Assembly (NCBI RefSeq): GCF_052324685.1
Contig: NC_135222.1
Coordinates: 16,884,373-16,948,372, forward strand
Source: Brachyhypopomus gauderio
Lineage: Eukaryota; Chordata; Actinopteri; Gymnotiformes; Hypopomidae
DNA: 64,000 nt
Direction: 5' to 3'
The notes beneath the pieces were generated by a model. That model was given only the letters and a program-made list of their open reading frames with translations. It did not search any database and was not told the origin of the DNA. The translations under genes and the position numbers were made by a program. Shown here piece by piece: positions 1 to 25,800 of this stretch; position 1 is the stretch's first letter, and every line of letters starts with the position of its first letter.

Positions 1-1705
1 ACTGTGTCAGCTCCTCCCCCAGACTGGGTTAGCACCTCCCCCAGACTGGGTCAACTCTCCTTTGAGAAAGGTGACCCAAGACTTTTTAATACAGTACTTA
101 AAAGTGTGTTCAGCTGCTTTGATTTGAAAGCACAAAAAGAAAGAAACGACTCTTCTAAGAGGAAAAATGACAAAAAATGAACCCGATACGTGCATTTGAT
201 AAGACTGCAGTAGATGCTAAATTGACTACAGGTGGGTGGTTACAGATATTGATATTAACCAATACCTCGATTTAATGAATGTTTCAATATGGACCTGAAC
301 TCTGACCAAAGACTGTTGCACCCTATCAACAGTCTGCTTTGGAAAGCTGTGGTACCCTTTAAACAGATTTGATGTGTTCGGTGTCTGTGTGGGTGAGCCT
401 AGATGACACTGTTCTACCCCTACTGTCCAACACACGAGTGCTGTCCTAATCACAGGGTCTGGTCAGCTGCCACTAAAGGGCTCCTTCTAAAAGAAAATGT
501 CGGACGTGAGCCGACTGCTTGGTCTTGTTGACTTTTACAGAAAAGTTGTTGTTTTTTTATCTATTCTCTTTGAAGACTTTTTTATAGATGTTTGTCTACA
601 AATGACTGCCATTGATGACGAGGAATTTCTTGATGGGCACAGTTTAGTAAGGGGAAGGTCAATTGTATTGTATCTTTCGATGTGTGTGCGTGTGTGTGTG
701 TGCGCATGTGATGAAATGCATGTGTATTGGGGGGAGCGTATATTATTTGCCGTTTGCTGGGGCCATTGTGTGGACTGCAGAGGTTATGTTTTAAGCCAAA
801 CTGAGTCCGATATATTCTTACACAGTTATTCTGTGTTGTGTCATTGTCCATTTTACAGTTCTGTAAAACTCAATGTTTTTCACATTATGTTGTAACTGGT
901 AGTTTTGCAGTGCAGTTCACTGTACAGCTCCAGTTCTTTACACGGACTGTGCAGAGCGGACAACCCAGTTTGGTTTGCTGAGTTATGTTCAGCAGTCTTT
1001 TTAACATAGGCTGTGCTAACCAGACTCCATTTAGAGGTCCAGTTTTTAGCACTACCATTTGGGAAGCTTTGCCTTCTTTACAGGCCAGAACCATCTTTAA
1101 GAACACTAATTTGCAGCCCATCTGTTTAAGAAGATGTGGATTTGCAGACGTATTTGCACAGACATCATTTAAGTTTATATGACAGTATTGTTTGGAGGTT
1201 GACAAGCTTTGCTCATAATTTTGTTCCATGTGTATTATCAGTATCTTTTCACTTTGTTCAGTTGTCTTGAAAGCAGTTATGAATACTGAAATAATTTTAA
1301 CATTGCCTGCATTATTTTAACTATTATTAACATATTGTTTTGTATTACCCTTTTGAAGGAGTTGACCTCTTTTATAGAATACTTTGTGTTGCAATAAGGT
1401 TTTAAAATATTTCGCATATAACTAAATACATGTAACTAAATACATGTAAGTAAATACAGGAGAAATTAACCAGTGTGTTTCTGTTTTACAAGTGCACAAA
1501 TACTTTTGTTTTGCGTTTTCCTGTATTTGATAAATCCATAACAAAGAAACATGTGTAAACTGATGAAATATAAAGATAAACGATGTGCAGGTTTGTGCTG
1601 TGTGGGTGTTTATCTTTGTGATGTGGACCAGTGAAATTTTAGTCCACTAGGTGGTGCTCGTTTATAGAAGAACTGCTTAATGAGTTTGAAACTTTAAACC
1701 AAAGG

Positions 1706-2200
1706 AGAATGTGCCCTAACTATCAGGGGAAAGCCCATCCCCAGCCTCCCCAGTAAGGTCTGCAGGGGTACTGGAAAAGAGAGTCCGGTCGATAGTCAAA
1801 TTTCAGTTAGAAGAGGAACAATACTGGTTCTGTCCTTGTCTTGGAACACTGGACCAGCTTTGTACACTTGTGAGGTTCCTAGGGGGTGCATGGGGGTTCG
1901 CTCAACCCATGAGAAGGATAGATAAGGTGAGGAGTGGTCATCCGAGAGGGACTCGGGAGTAGAGTCGCTGCTCCTCTATGTAGAGAGGAGCCAGTTCAGA
2001 TGGTTCAGGCATCTGGTCTGGATGCCCCCTGGGCAGCTCCCTGGTAAGGCGTTCCAGGCATGTCCAACTGGGAGGAGACCCCGGGGAAGACCCAGGACAA
2101 CGGGAACAACTGTATTCCCCAAGATAAGCTGGAAGAGGGAAACCTGGACCCTGTGAAGCTAGACGTCTGGTCTACACGAGAGTGAGTGAGGCGCCCAGAT
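1706..2200 (+). mobile_element. Non-LTR retrotransposon (LINE) 3' fragment
   Basis: The conceptual translation on the plus strand contains, with frame breaks, the stretch that ends many fish LINE reverse-transcriptase ORFs. An FRHLVWMPPG-type segment is followed by a GRRPRGRPRT-type basic segment (about 2000-2100). Upstream, 1750-1860 resembles the RT core of the same kind of element. Stops and frameshifts show a dead, 5'-truncated copy. The clade is not resolved. A second fragment, possibly of the same family, is at 8750-9200. Confidence 0.6.
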
Positions 2201-2644
2201 GGGACTGTGCTTCACACATGTGGACTTCACACATGAGAACTTCAGTTTACTTTTCTGAACATTTCTGTGTTATTGCTTACAAGTGTGTGTTGTGATGACG
2301 TGACAGAACTAGGTTGTTTGAATTTTCTTTAAGAGAACAAAATGATGTCTGGGTGTGTTCAGGGTGAGATAAACCCTCACATACCATAAAAGGCACATGT
2401 GGACTAGGGTTAATAATTGATAATGATGAATTCGGTTACAAAGGTAATACATCTTAGCAGGTGAGGTACAGTGTATTGACAAAGTATTAAACATTAATTT
2501 TATAAAAGCAGTATTGAAAGCCCATTTGCTTAAAACATTATACATGGATTCATAGTATTTCTAAAAATTCTAGAAGGGTTTACAATAAAATGTTTTGAAT
2601 GTGGAGAAGCAGTGCAGCTGCTGTCTCCCCTTCACACGTGGCCC

Positions 2645-3065
2645 ACTCCCCTAAACCCCACACCCTTACCCCCAGCACTACACGTCACTGCCCTAAACCC
2701 CACACCCTTACCCCCAGCACTACACGTCACTGCCCTAAACCCCACACCCTTACCCCCAGCACTACACGTCACTGCCCTAAACCCCACACCCTTACCCCCA
2801 GCACTACACGTCACTGCCCTAAACCCCACACCCTTACCCCCAGCACTACACGTCACTGCCCTAAACCCCACACCCTTACCCCCAGCACTACACGTCACTG
2901 CCCTAAACCCCACACCCTTACCCCCAGCACTACACGTCACTCCCCTAAACCCCACACCCTTACCCCCAGCACTACACGTCACTGCCCTAAACCCCACACC
3001 CTTACCCCCAGCACTACACGTCACTGCCCTAAACCCCACACCCTTACCCCCAGCACTACACGTCA
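2645..3065. repeat. 42-bp minisatellite, about 10 copies
   Basis: There are ten near-identical head-to-tail copies of a C-rich 42-bp unit containing CTAAACCCCACACCC and CACTACACGTCACT. One unit carries a G-to-C change (about 2943). Because 42 is divisible by three, all frames stay open through the array. The resulting apparent proteins are pure 14-residue repeats and are not genes. Confidence 0.95.
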
Positions 3066-3587
3066 GACCAGCACACGGCCTATTCCCCCTATGCCCTCCC
3101 GTTTAGATGCTAAATCTAAAAGTTCTGAGGTCCATACACAAAGCTTATGGTTATTCCACTGGATCCTCTCATAGACTTTGGACATGAGTCTACATGTAGC
3201 GTCAACAGTGTTTTATGGGTTTTTCACTGAAGAGAGAATCAGCTTGCCGTGTGCGCCCGTGTGCTCTGTTCCTGCAGCTCCTTGGTTTAAGAAGACCTGC
3301 ACTTCTGTCTTTCATTCTTGGGGATGCTGAAGGTTCTACTGACTCTGCTAAGCTCTCACATTACATGCATCATTAGTAAAGACTTCAGTCATCCTGATTC
3401 ATCTATGGTTTGCTTGATTTACTTATTTCTCCAGTTATTCAAACTAGACTCTGACAAAGGTACATGAATGAAACTCATGATTTGACTTTGAAAACCAAAA
3501 CAACAGCTGTTACTGAGATTATTGCCCTCAAACATAAGAACAATTTCTACCAAGGGATTTATTACAAATGTACTTGATATTGTAATG

Positions 3588-3683
<96 letters not shown>
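3588..3683. repeat. (TG)n(AG)n microsatellite
   Basis: About 38 TG dinucleotides with one C interruption run directly into about 10 AG dinucleotides. It is a compound microsatellite with no coding meaning. Confidence 0.97.
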
Positions 3684-4253
3684 CATCACAGAGAGAGACA
3701 ATGTATTAGTGAACTTGTACAGTTATTTACACTGCTACTGTTGGAGACATAGAGACACTGTGGTCTCTGTTTATTTGACTGCCAAGACAAAAGTTTAACA
3801 TTAAACGAGCACGAGTGTGCAGTTTGTGTCCTGTGACGATTATGCAGTTTATGATGTTCTGAGCGTTGCCATGACTTTACCACTTTTTTTGACTACAGGC
3901 AACGCATTGTTTGATTGGTTAATGTGGGAGAAAATGGATTCATACAGTTGGCCGACTGGTTAATATTGAACAGTGGCAATCTCTCCAACCCTTAGACTTC
4001 AATCATAAATGTCACAGCATGGTTGTTATATATAGGCAATACTGAAGAGCAGAAGTGATAAGAGTGGCCTCACCTAACAGTGGTACTGCTAAGATTAATA
4101 ATAGAATAACCGAATCAGAATAATAGTGATTCAGGTGAATGAAACATTCTGTTGAATCACAACAGTTCGGCAGTTTTGACCAACACCATGAATGTGTAAA
4201 AAACAACATTCTTTTACCTTAATCTGAGTGAACAGGGCAGTCATCCTGAGAGC

Positions 4254-18442
<14,189 letters not shown>

Positions 18443-19974
18443 AAACATACGCATGGCATATACAACACGCACGTTTTCACACTTTTGCACTTGTATACAT
18501 TTTTCTTTCTATTTTAAATTACTACTGTTTTGTTTTTAACACCCCAGGCAGTTATTTTAGCTTCTAGTCTTCATGCTGAAAAGTTTAATCCATCCTTTAT
18601 TGGTAGTAAAATGTTAATCTAGAATCTTTTCCCAATGTAACGAATAGCATGTTTTGTCTACATTGGCCTTCCGGAGAGCACAAATTAATCCAGTCATGGA
18701 TTCTACAAAATGCTGGATGAACTATGCAGTAATATTCTACCATGTGGAAATGACTAAATGAATGAACGAATGCTGAACAGCTGGTGTCAATGAGACACCT
18801 TTGCATGTCATCCCACACACGCTGTTCTAGGATCAGGCCCGGACACACGCAGCACACGGTGCGGTGCATCACTCTGGAAGTGTCCGTCTGAGTGTGGAGA
18901 AGCTACAGCTTTGACAGGAGGAAGCTGGTCAGCAGGCTCATGTCATGCTTCACTGGACATCTTGTTTATGTTTGTTTCTTGTTCGTGTTTTTGTTTCATG
19001 TTTCTTTCTTACTCCATGGTCTGGTCTTTTGCAGCATGATGCAACAGAATGTGGATTTTTTGGACTAGGCAACCTGTTCCACTCCTAAGTTGCCCAGTTT
19101 TGATAATTAAACTTGATGATTTGTGGATGCTGACATAACATCTTGCACACTGAGTGATGTGCAAGTCTGTGGCATATTTGGTCATATAATTCTTGACATT
19201 CTTATTTGAGTTGTCTGATCCTCAAGCTGTTTTCTCTTCAAGATTATCAGGGTTTTTTCCCCAAATATTTTCAGTAAACCCTTAAGCACCAAGAGTCATG
19301 CCACATTCAAATTGACTATGACTAAGGTTTACTAGCGTACTAGTGTACTAATACATGTGTACTGATACCCATGTATTAGTCTACATTAAGTGGTGGTACA
19401 ATTCTCATGCCAGAAATACCTGTGTGATTTTATACCACGTCCCACAGTCATGTGACCTATGACCCATGAATTCGATTCCTTTCATCTTTTGTCATGTAAT
19501 ACATGTTTACATAGCATTAGATTTTGCAAGATGTCACTAAATGAGGCATTTGTATAAAATCATCAACAGATGAACAACCCATTAACCCTGAGTTTTTAAA
19601 TGGATACTCATCTAAAAATGTTCTACACATTAGCACACTGTGTCTGACAGTTGTTTGTTTTAATGCAGTACTATACTGATAATAGCTTGGAATGCAACCG
19701 AATATATTTAGCAAGTAGATCTGGTCTTATTGTAAGAGACCAGATAGCTCTCTTAGACATTAGACTAAATTCAGAACATGCAGTTACACCTCGTGTAATG
19801 ATACAACTTCACAAATACATATTTGAATTTGGAATTCCAGAATTGTTTATAAACAGACTATACACTTGTGAATTTTAGGGGGGCATAGGCTGGATCCCAA
19901 AATGACACCACATATTTTGCAGTAGTAGTAAATAAAAGTAGTTTTATTTACTTTAAAGGGCAAATGTGCCAACT

Positions 19975-20890
19975 ACTTCTAGGAATAACCGGTTTCCCTT
20001 TGGCATCCGCGCAGAGGTGCGAGAACCACGTGACCGAGCGTCAACGACTTTAATAGCTGCCATTTCAACTTTCCTGCTAGGTCAGGGTAAGTATCTTAGA
20101 CATCATCACGTCTGTAATAGCTCTGGAGTACGTGAAATAATGTTTATTACTACAGTGGAAATATTCCCGGCTCGCAGGTTATGTGAAAGCACATGTTGTG
20201 AGGGCTCAGTGGCGTTGTTTACCGTGTGCATCACAAATAAGCGCTTGCCTCAGAATGGCGGACTCAAATTCTTCAAGACACGAGTGGATATCAACGGCAC
20301 CGAAGTAACTAGCTGATGATCGATTTTAGTAATGAATGTTTTCATGCATGTGTTTGCACAACAGCGCTGGGCTTTTGCTGCTGCGTGTACGCGCTGCCGC
20401 GAGACGACCTACTTTATGGAAATATGTCTGTGGAGGTAGAAAACACGGTGCCGGTGTTGCACCGAAATCTGAGCGCAGATACCGTTTTTGCACATCTTTT
20501 GCATGCATTATGTCGAGAAAGGAAGGTGCTGTTACAGTACGCACATAGGTACTCAATCATTTACTGTAGTTCAGGAGCAAGTTAATGCAATCCCATTCTA
20601 AAATATTAGATAGGCCTAAATCACGTCTCTCGTGCATGCAGACACAAACATTTTAGAATTTAATTTCACCTAACGTAGTAAGACTAAAAATAAAACCGTT
20701 AACTTAATTTATGTACATTCAAATATGCCTAGGGTGCGATTGACCAACCCCGATATCCATCGATTACAATCTTGGACATGGAGTAATCTGAACTCCGGTA
20801 TTTATGGGTTGTTTGTTTAAACGCTCGTCCGCGCTCCGTTTCTCGAGAGCACACGGGCAAGCACGCGCATCAGCGGACTGCGCTCACAGT
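19975..20890 (+). promoter_or_regulatory. CpG-rich patch, probable promoter / 5' exon region
   Basis: CpG dinucleotides cluster at 19990-20060, 20160-20330, 20380-20520 and 20825-20885, while the flanks are AT-rich. A good donor (GGGTAAGTAT) at 20085-20094 could end a non-coding first exon of the SOUL gene, whose first coding exon at 22884 is preceded by an AG at 22865-22866. The transcription start is not determinable by eye. Confidence 0.45.
20424..20548 (+). CDS. Orphan exon-like open frame, unassigned
   Basis: From an ATG in the CpG-rich patch, 41 codons read MSVEVENTVPVLHRNLSADT, then VFAHLLHALCRERKVLLQYAHR, and end at a GT donor (GGTACTC) in phase 2. The composition is protein-like, with an amphipathic helix HLLHALCRERKVLLQY. 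I could not find a matching downstream exon. Joining it directly to the SOUL exon at 22867 would break the frame. The VPV...LL...R...LP.Y spacing faintly recalls the start of MAD2L1BP, but the similarity is too weak to name it. It may also be a chance open frame in GC-rich DNA. Confidence 0.25.
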
Positions 20891-21532
20891 TTGATGGTGA
20901 CAGATTCCGATGTAACAGGTGTTAGGAGTCTAAGTAATGCACTATGAAGACTTAAGTAATGAAGGCTTAAAAACGGCACTATAAAGTCTACTGTGTGGTC
21001 ATGATGTGGTTATAAATGTTGATTTGGAAAAACATTATTTATAGGGATGAGTCTGAATATTAAGCTTGCTTTTTTTTAACAATCCATTTAACAAAATTCA
21101 AACAATAAAACATTGATTGGTAACTTTACAATAACAAAGGGTGTCAGCACACACACATTATTGCAAAATATCCAAAAGCTGAATGTTAAGTAAGTGTTGT
21201 AGTCACTAGTGACTGATGTGTTAAGACTGCACATTTATTGATTGCTTTACATTGTGGATATTATTATATTGATGGCTTATAATAGTACAAATATCAGTAG
21301 CTAAATTATATTTAACAGTTAGGCTTGATGTTTGTGCACAGCCTATACACAGCGAATTTGAGAAGGTTAAGGTTTACTGAAGTGTGTTCATGATGAAGTG
21401 TGTTTCACATTTCAGGCTCTGTGCTACTGGCAGTTCTGCACATGAATGCTATGAAACATGTCTACGTGTTAATGGAGGACACAAAAAATGATGGGAGGAC
21501 ATAGTAGAAGAGAACTATACAGCTAGAAGAGA

Positions 21533-21775
21533 TTAAAATCACCATCGCCCCTAATCCTGACCCTAAACCCTACCCTAACATTAAACCCTAGCCCTAGATT
21601 AAAATCACCCTTACCCTAAGCCTTAACCCATAAACCTGACACTAACCCTAAACCCTAACCCTAGATTAAAATCACCCTAATCTTAAGCCTTAACCCATAA
21701 TCTTGACGCTAACCCTAAACCCTAACCCTGAATCTAGATTAAAATCACCCTAACCCTGGCCCTAAACCTAGCCGT
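21533..21775. repeat. Degenerate telomere-like tandem repeat
   Basis: Three to four imperfect copies of a unit of about 65-70 bp contain runs of CCCTAA/CCCTAAA interleaved with AGATTAAAATCACCCT. It resembles interstitial telomeric repeats scattered in fish genomes. Confidence 0.75.
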
Positions 21776-22883
21776 ATTCACTTTCTAATGACTTATGAAT
21801 ATAACAACTTTAGAGACATATTTATTATGTTATTATCATTATTCAACCTATAGAAAGAATTTACCACTATACCCATCACAAAAGGTTTTCTATTGAGTTC
21901 AGGCAGGACACTCTGTAAGAGGAAGAAGCAGTATTTTAATGTGCTCCACTAAAAGGTCACCAGTAATGCTAAACATAATACACCTTTAAATCATACCCTT
22001 ACCCTCAAACCCAAATCATCCTGTTCACACCCCCCAAAACCACAAATAAACACTTTGACATGAGCCTTAGTGTCATCTTCAGTTCACGGGTGCGTGTGGA
22101 CGTTCATCTGTTGATTCAATTCAGTAATGAGATAATGAGTTTTTACAAATTAACCTGCATGAGAGATGAGTGGAAGACTTTGAAATAACAGGCACAACAA
22201 ACCACCTTAGCTCACCAGATCATTGGTTTGGAAAAGATATGATCTGAAAATCACCAAATATGAAGATTGCCTAATCTGAAGATCGCTTAATCTGAAGATA
22301 GCTCAAAGCACTCAGAACACTGCCCAGGATCTTGCGGAGGAAAAGCAGCAAGAATCACAAAGGAATCACATACACCCTGAAAAGGGAGTAACAACGCTGA
22401 GATGATGTTGGAGAGCATTAATAGTGTGGAGAGGAGTTGAATTCTTACATGTTATTCTTACATGTTAAATTACATATACTGACACTCATATTCCCAGAAA
22501 TTACCAAACATGAAAAATCAACATTTAAATGTTGTACATCTGTGTGTGCTTGGAACAGCTCAGTTTATCTCTCCTGGGCAATCTGTGGACCACTGGGTAT
22601 TTGCAGTAGAGTGGCATATAAAATGCCGTCTTTTATTATCATAAACTATACACTGACACTATCACTAACCTTAACCCTCACCCTGCCTGACCATAACCCC
22701 TAGACCTTATATTCAACATGTCAACCAGATCGATATATCAAATTATTTTCATATCAACAGGTTTAATATATTTTTGGTAGTCAGACTCCTGTTTGTAGTC
22801 AGACTCCATGTTCTTTTTACTGTGTTGTGTATTTGCTGAATGAGAAGCTCACCGTGCCATTCTAAGGCTCTACATCTGGATCC

Positions 22884-25800
22884 ATGGCTCTCATCTCTGC
22901 CGAAGACCTCACTGAACTAGGTGATGACCTGTCAGATGATGGTGATGCCGCAGGTTCTGAGCCAATGGTTGATGAAGAGCAGGAACGGTTGTATACTCAT
23001 TGGCTGGCACTGGGGAGGACACATCATGTGACTGTTCCACGAGGTGAATTTCTGAATTCATGCTCATGATAACACAGTTGTTAAAAATGCCTTTAAGGGA
23101 TATTCTTTGCCTCCAAAAACAGACACGTCATTGCTAAGTTCAGCTCCCCAATTAATAACTTTCCAACAACATACTGCATATTATAAATGCATTAGTACAG
23201 AAAGTGGTTTGGCCAGCCAAAACTTTAATAAATGTCAGTTTTATTTAAAAGTTTAATAAAACTTTGGCCTGTGCCCACAATCTAAAACCACAGGGGCCAT
23301 CAGAACAATCAAACTCACAGTGATATCAACACTTCCCTTTATAATCTGTCCATTATTACAGTAGCACTCAGATGCATATGTTTACATAACAGGAAAACAT
23401 AGCACTTTAGATTTAAGAATATCTCATCTAGGTGAACGCTCACTGAGGTGCACTCCTCTAAACAGGGTTACACTGAGCTACTGTAACGATCTGCGTGACG
23501 CAGAGCATGAAGGTGTACACAAATGCTGAGGAGAGTGAGATTTATTGAAGGGAATTTCATAGGCAGAGTTGTAATAACAGGCAGGGGTCATAACGGGCAG
23601 GCAGTCCGAACGTGAAATGCACACAGGCATACTAACGGGGGGAACGAAAACAACAAGGCAGGCTAACTAAGAAGGGATAAGCAAAACACACGGATAACGG
23701 ATAACACAAAAGAGCAAACTCACAAACGGCAGTGATGACAAGGATCATGAATCTACAAAATAACCAACCACCAACATGGGAGACACAGGGACTATAAATA
23801 CATAGAACTAGACAAGACACAGGCGATAACACTGACGATACGGGCGTGGCAGACGGGAAACCAGGGCAACAGACAAGCTGGGCGGGATAACTGAGCAGGG
23901 AACAACACAGACACGAGGAACAGGGAAACCGGAGCTACAGCTAGGAGAGGGGGGCGTAGCCCTACGTGACAGTTACTCTGATGTACTGGATATTGGCAAC
24001 TTTGAAAAGAATGTAATATTAAGTTTCTCAGGGTGAGAACTATCCTGAGGTTTAACACATCAGTTGGTTGAGAAGTTGGAGTAAATGGATTGACATAAAA
24101 TCTTAATATAAAGATTTTAACCCTAAAAATTTGAATATCATGAAAAAGTTGATAAATTTCCATAATTCCATTCAAAATGTTAAACTTTCATATACTGTAT
24201 TATAGATTCAGATCCCACAGTTTAAATGATTTCAAGTATTTATTTGATTATTTTTTACATAATTTGGACTTCCAGCTCATAAAACCCCACGAAAACAGGA
24301 TTTCAAAAAATGTGATTACTGTGGAGAAATCAGCCCAAACTACTGCTCAGTGTTTGCAGAAAAAAAAGTATCATATCAAACCAATAAAAATATGGTACTT
24401 TCAAAACGATATGACAATCTTCAATACTTGGTTGGAAATCCCTTTGCTTTAATCACTGCTTCAATGCGATGTGGCATTGAGGCAATTAGCCTGTGGCATT
24501 ACATGGGAGTTTCGGAAGCCCAGATTTCCTTGATGCTTGTCGTTAGCTCTTGAGGTGGCCCTCATTTTCCTCTTGAGAATACACCACAGATTCTCAGTGG
24601 GGTTTAGCTCCTGCGAGTTTGGTGCTTCTGGTGGTATGGGCAGAAGCCAGATCTTGCTGGAAGATGAAATCTGCATCTCCATACAGATCCTCAGCAGAAG
24701 GAATCATGAAGTCCTCTAAAACATTCTGGTAGACTGTTGCGGTGACATTGGATTTCAGAAAGCAGAGCTAACCATCACCTGCACCAGACATTACACCCCA
24801 AATCATGACTGACTAGATATTTCAAACTGGACCTCAAGCAGTTTGGGTTCTGTTCCTCACCTGTCTTCCTCCAAACCCTTCAAACTTGATACCAGAATGA
24901 AAGACACACTTTACTTTCATCAGAAAAGAAGACCTTGGATCACTGGCCAATGGTCCAGCCCTTCTTCTCCTTGGCCCAGTTGAGACGCTTCCTACACTGG
25001 CTCTGGTTCAGAAGCACCTTGACCCGAGGAACCCAACAGTTGTAGCCCATCTGCCGGATGTGCCTGAATGTGAACTATTTTTGATAATACTCTGAAGCCC
25101 ACGGTCGTCTCTTTTGTTGTTGCATCTTCTCCTGCCACAGTTAGTCCTTCCACTAGACTTTCCATTGATATGCTTGGACACAGCAGTCTGTGAACAGCCA
25201 GCCTCCTGAACTATGAACTTTTGTCTCTTACCTATCCTATGGAGTGTATCGATGATGGTCTTCTGGGCAGTTGTCATGTCTGCAGTCTTCACCATTTTGA
25301 ACCGAATTGAGACAATTGAACCAAACTGAAGCAGTTTAATTACACCTTGGGAAATCTGTGCAGGTGCTTACATGATTAGTGTGTCACGCTCAGTTTAAAA
25401 CATTTATGCCCTGCAAAATTTGGGCTGATTTCTCCATGATATTCTAAATTTTTGGAATGGGTCTGTATATGTAAAGACCACAAAGTTTACAGTGAAATAG
25501 GACATACAGAAGACCTTCATCACGGGTTAAATAGGACAAGCCCTTCATCACGGGTTAAATAGGAAAGAAGACCTTCATCACAGGTTAAATAGGACAAAAT
25601 ACCTTCATCAAGGGTTAAATAGGACAGAAGACCTTCATCAGGCTGCAGCTGTACAAGCAATATGCTTCACGTTTTTCACTTTTGTCATTTACAGAGGCAT
25701 TTTAATGCAAGTTGTTGATATGCCAGTAATTAGTAAACTGAATTAGAAAAAAGTAAAGAACAGTGTTAGAATTGATACATCTCATTTTTAAAACATCTAC

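Larger units (their letters stand above)
1..4253. other. Non-coding region upstream of klc
   Basis: I see no convincing protein-coding gene here. It contains a two-copy direct repeat of about 24 bp at 5-55, a short TG tract at 676-712, a LINE tail (1706-2200), a 42-bp VNTR (2645-3065) and a TG/GA microsatellite (3588-3683). The rest is AT-rich unique sequence. Any klc promoter and 5' untranslated exon should lie in or before this stretch. The bases just before the klc start codon look like an acceptor (AG at about 4234-4235), which suggests a spliced non-coding first exon upstream that I cannot place. Confidence 0.5.
18443..22883. other. Intergenic region between klc4 and the SOUL gene
   Basis: 18443-19970 is AT-rich unique sequence without a supported exon and contains the klc 3' untranslated region. 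19975-20890 is GC/CpG-richer and promoter-like (separate entry). 21533-21775 is a degenerate telomere-like repeat. 21776-22860 is AT-rich with nothing I can name. Confidence 0.5.

Noticed and set aside
2599-3174. Open frames on both strands over 135-191 codons
   Set aside because: They arise from a 42-bp repeat (a multiple of three) and have no non-repeat coding signal.
19651-19878. 75-codon frame in the klc/SOUL intergenic region
   Set aside because: AT-rich, no recognisable motif and no splice sites joining it to a neighbour.
25008-25295. Small helix-turn-helix gene on the minus strand
   Set aside because: It is the N-terminus of a decayed Tc1-like transposase within inverted repeats, not a host gene.
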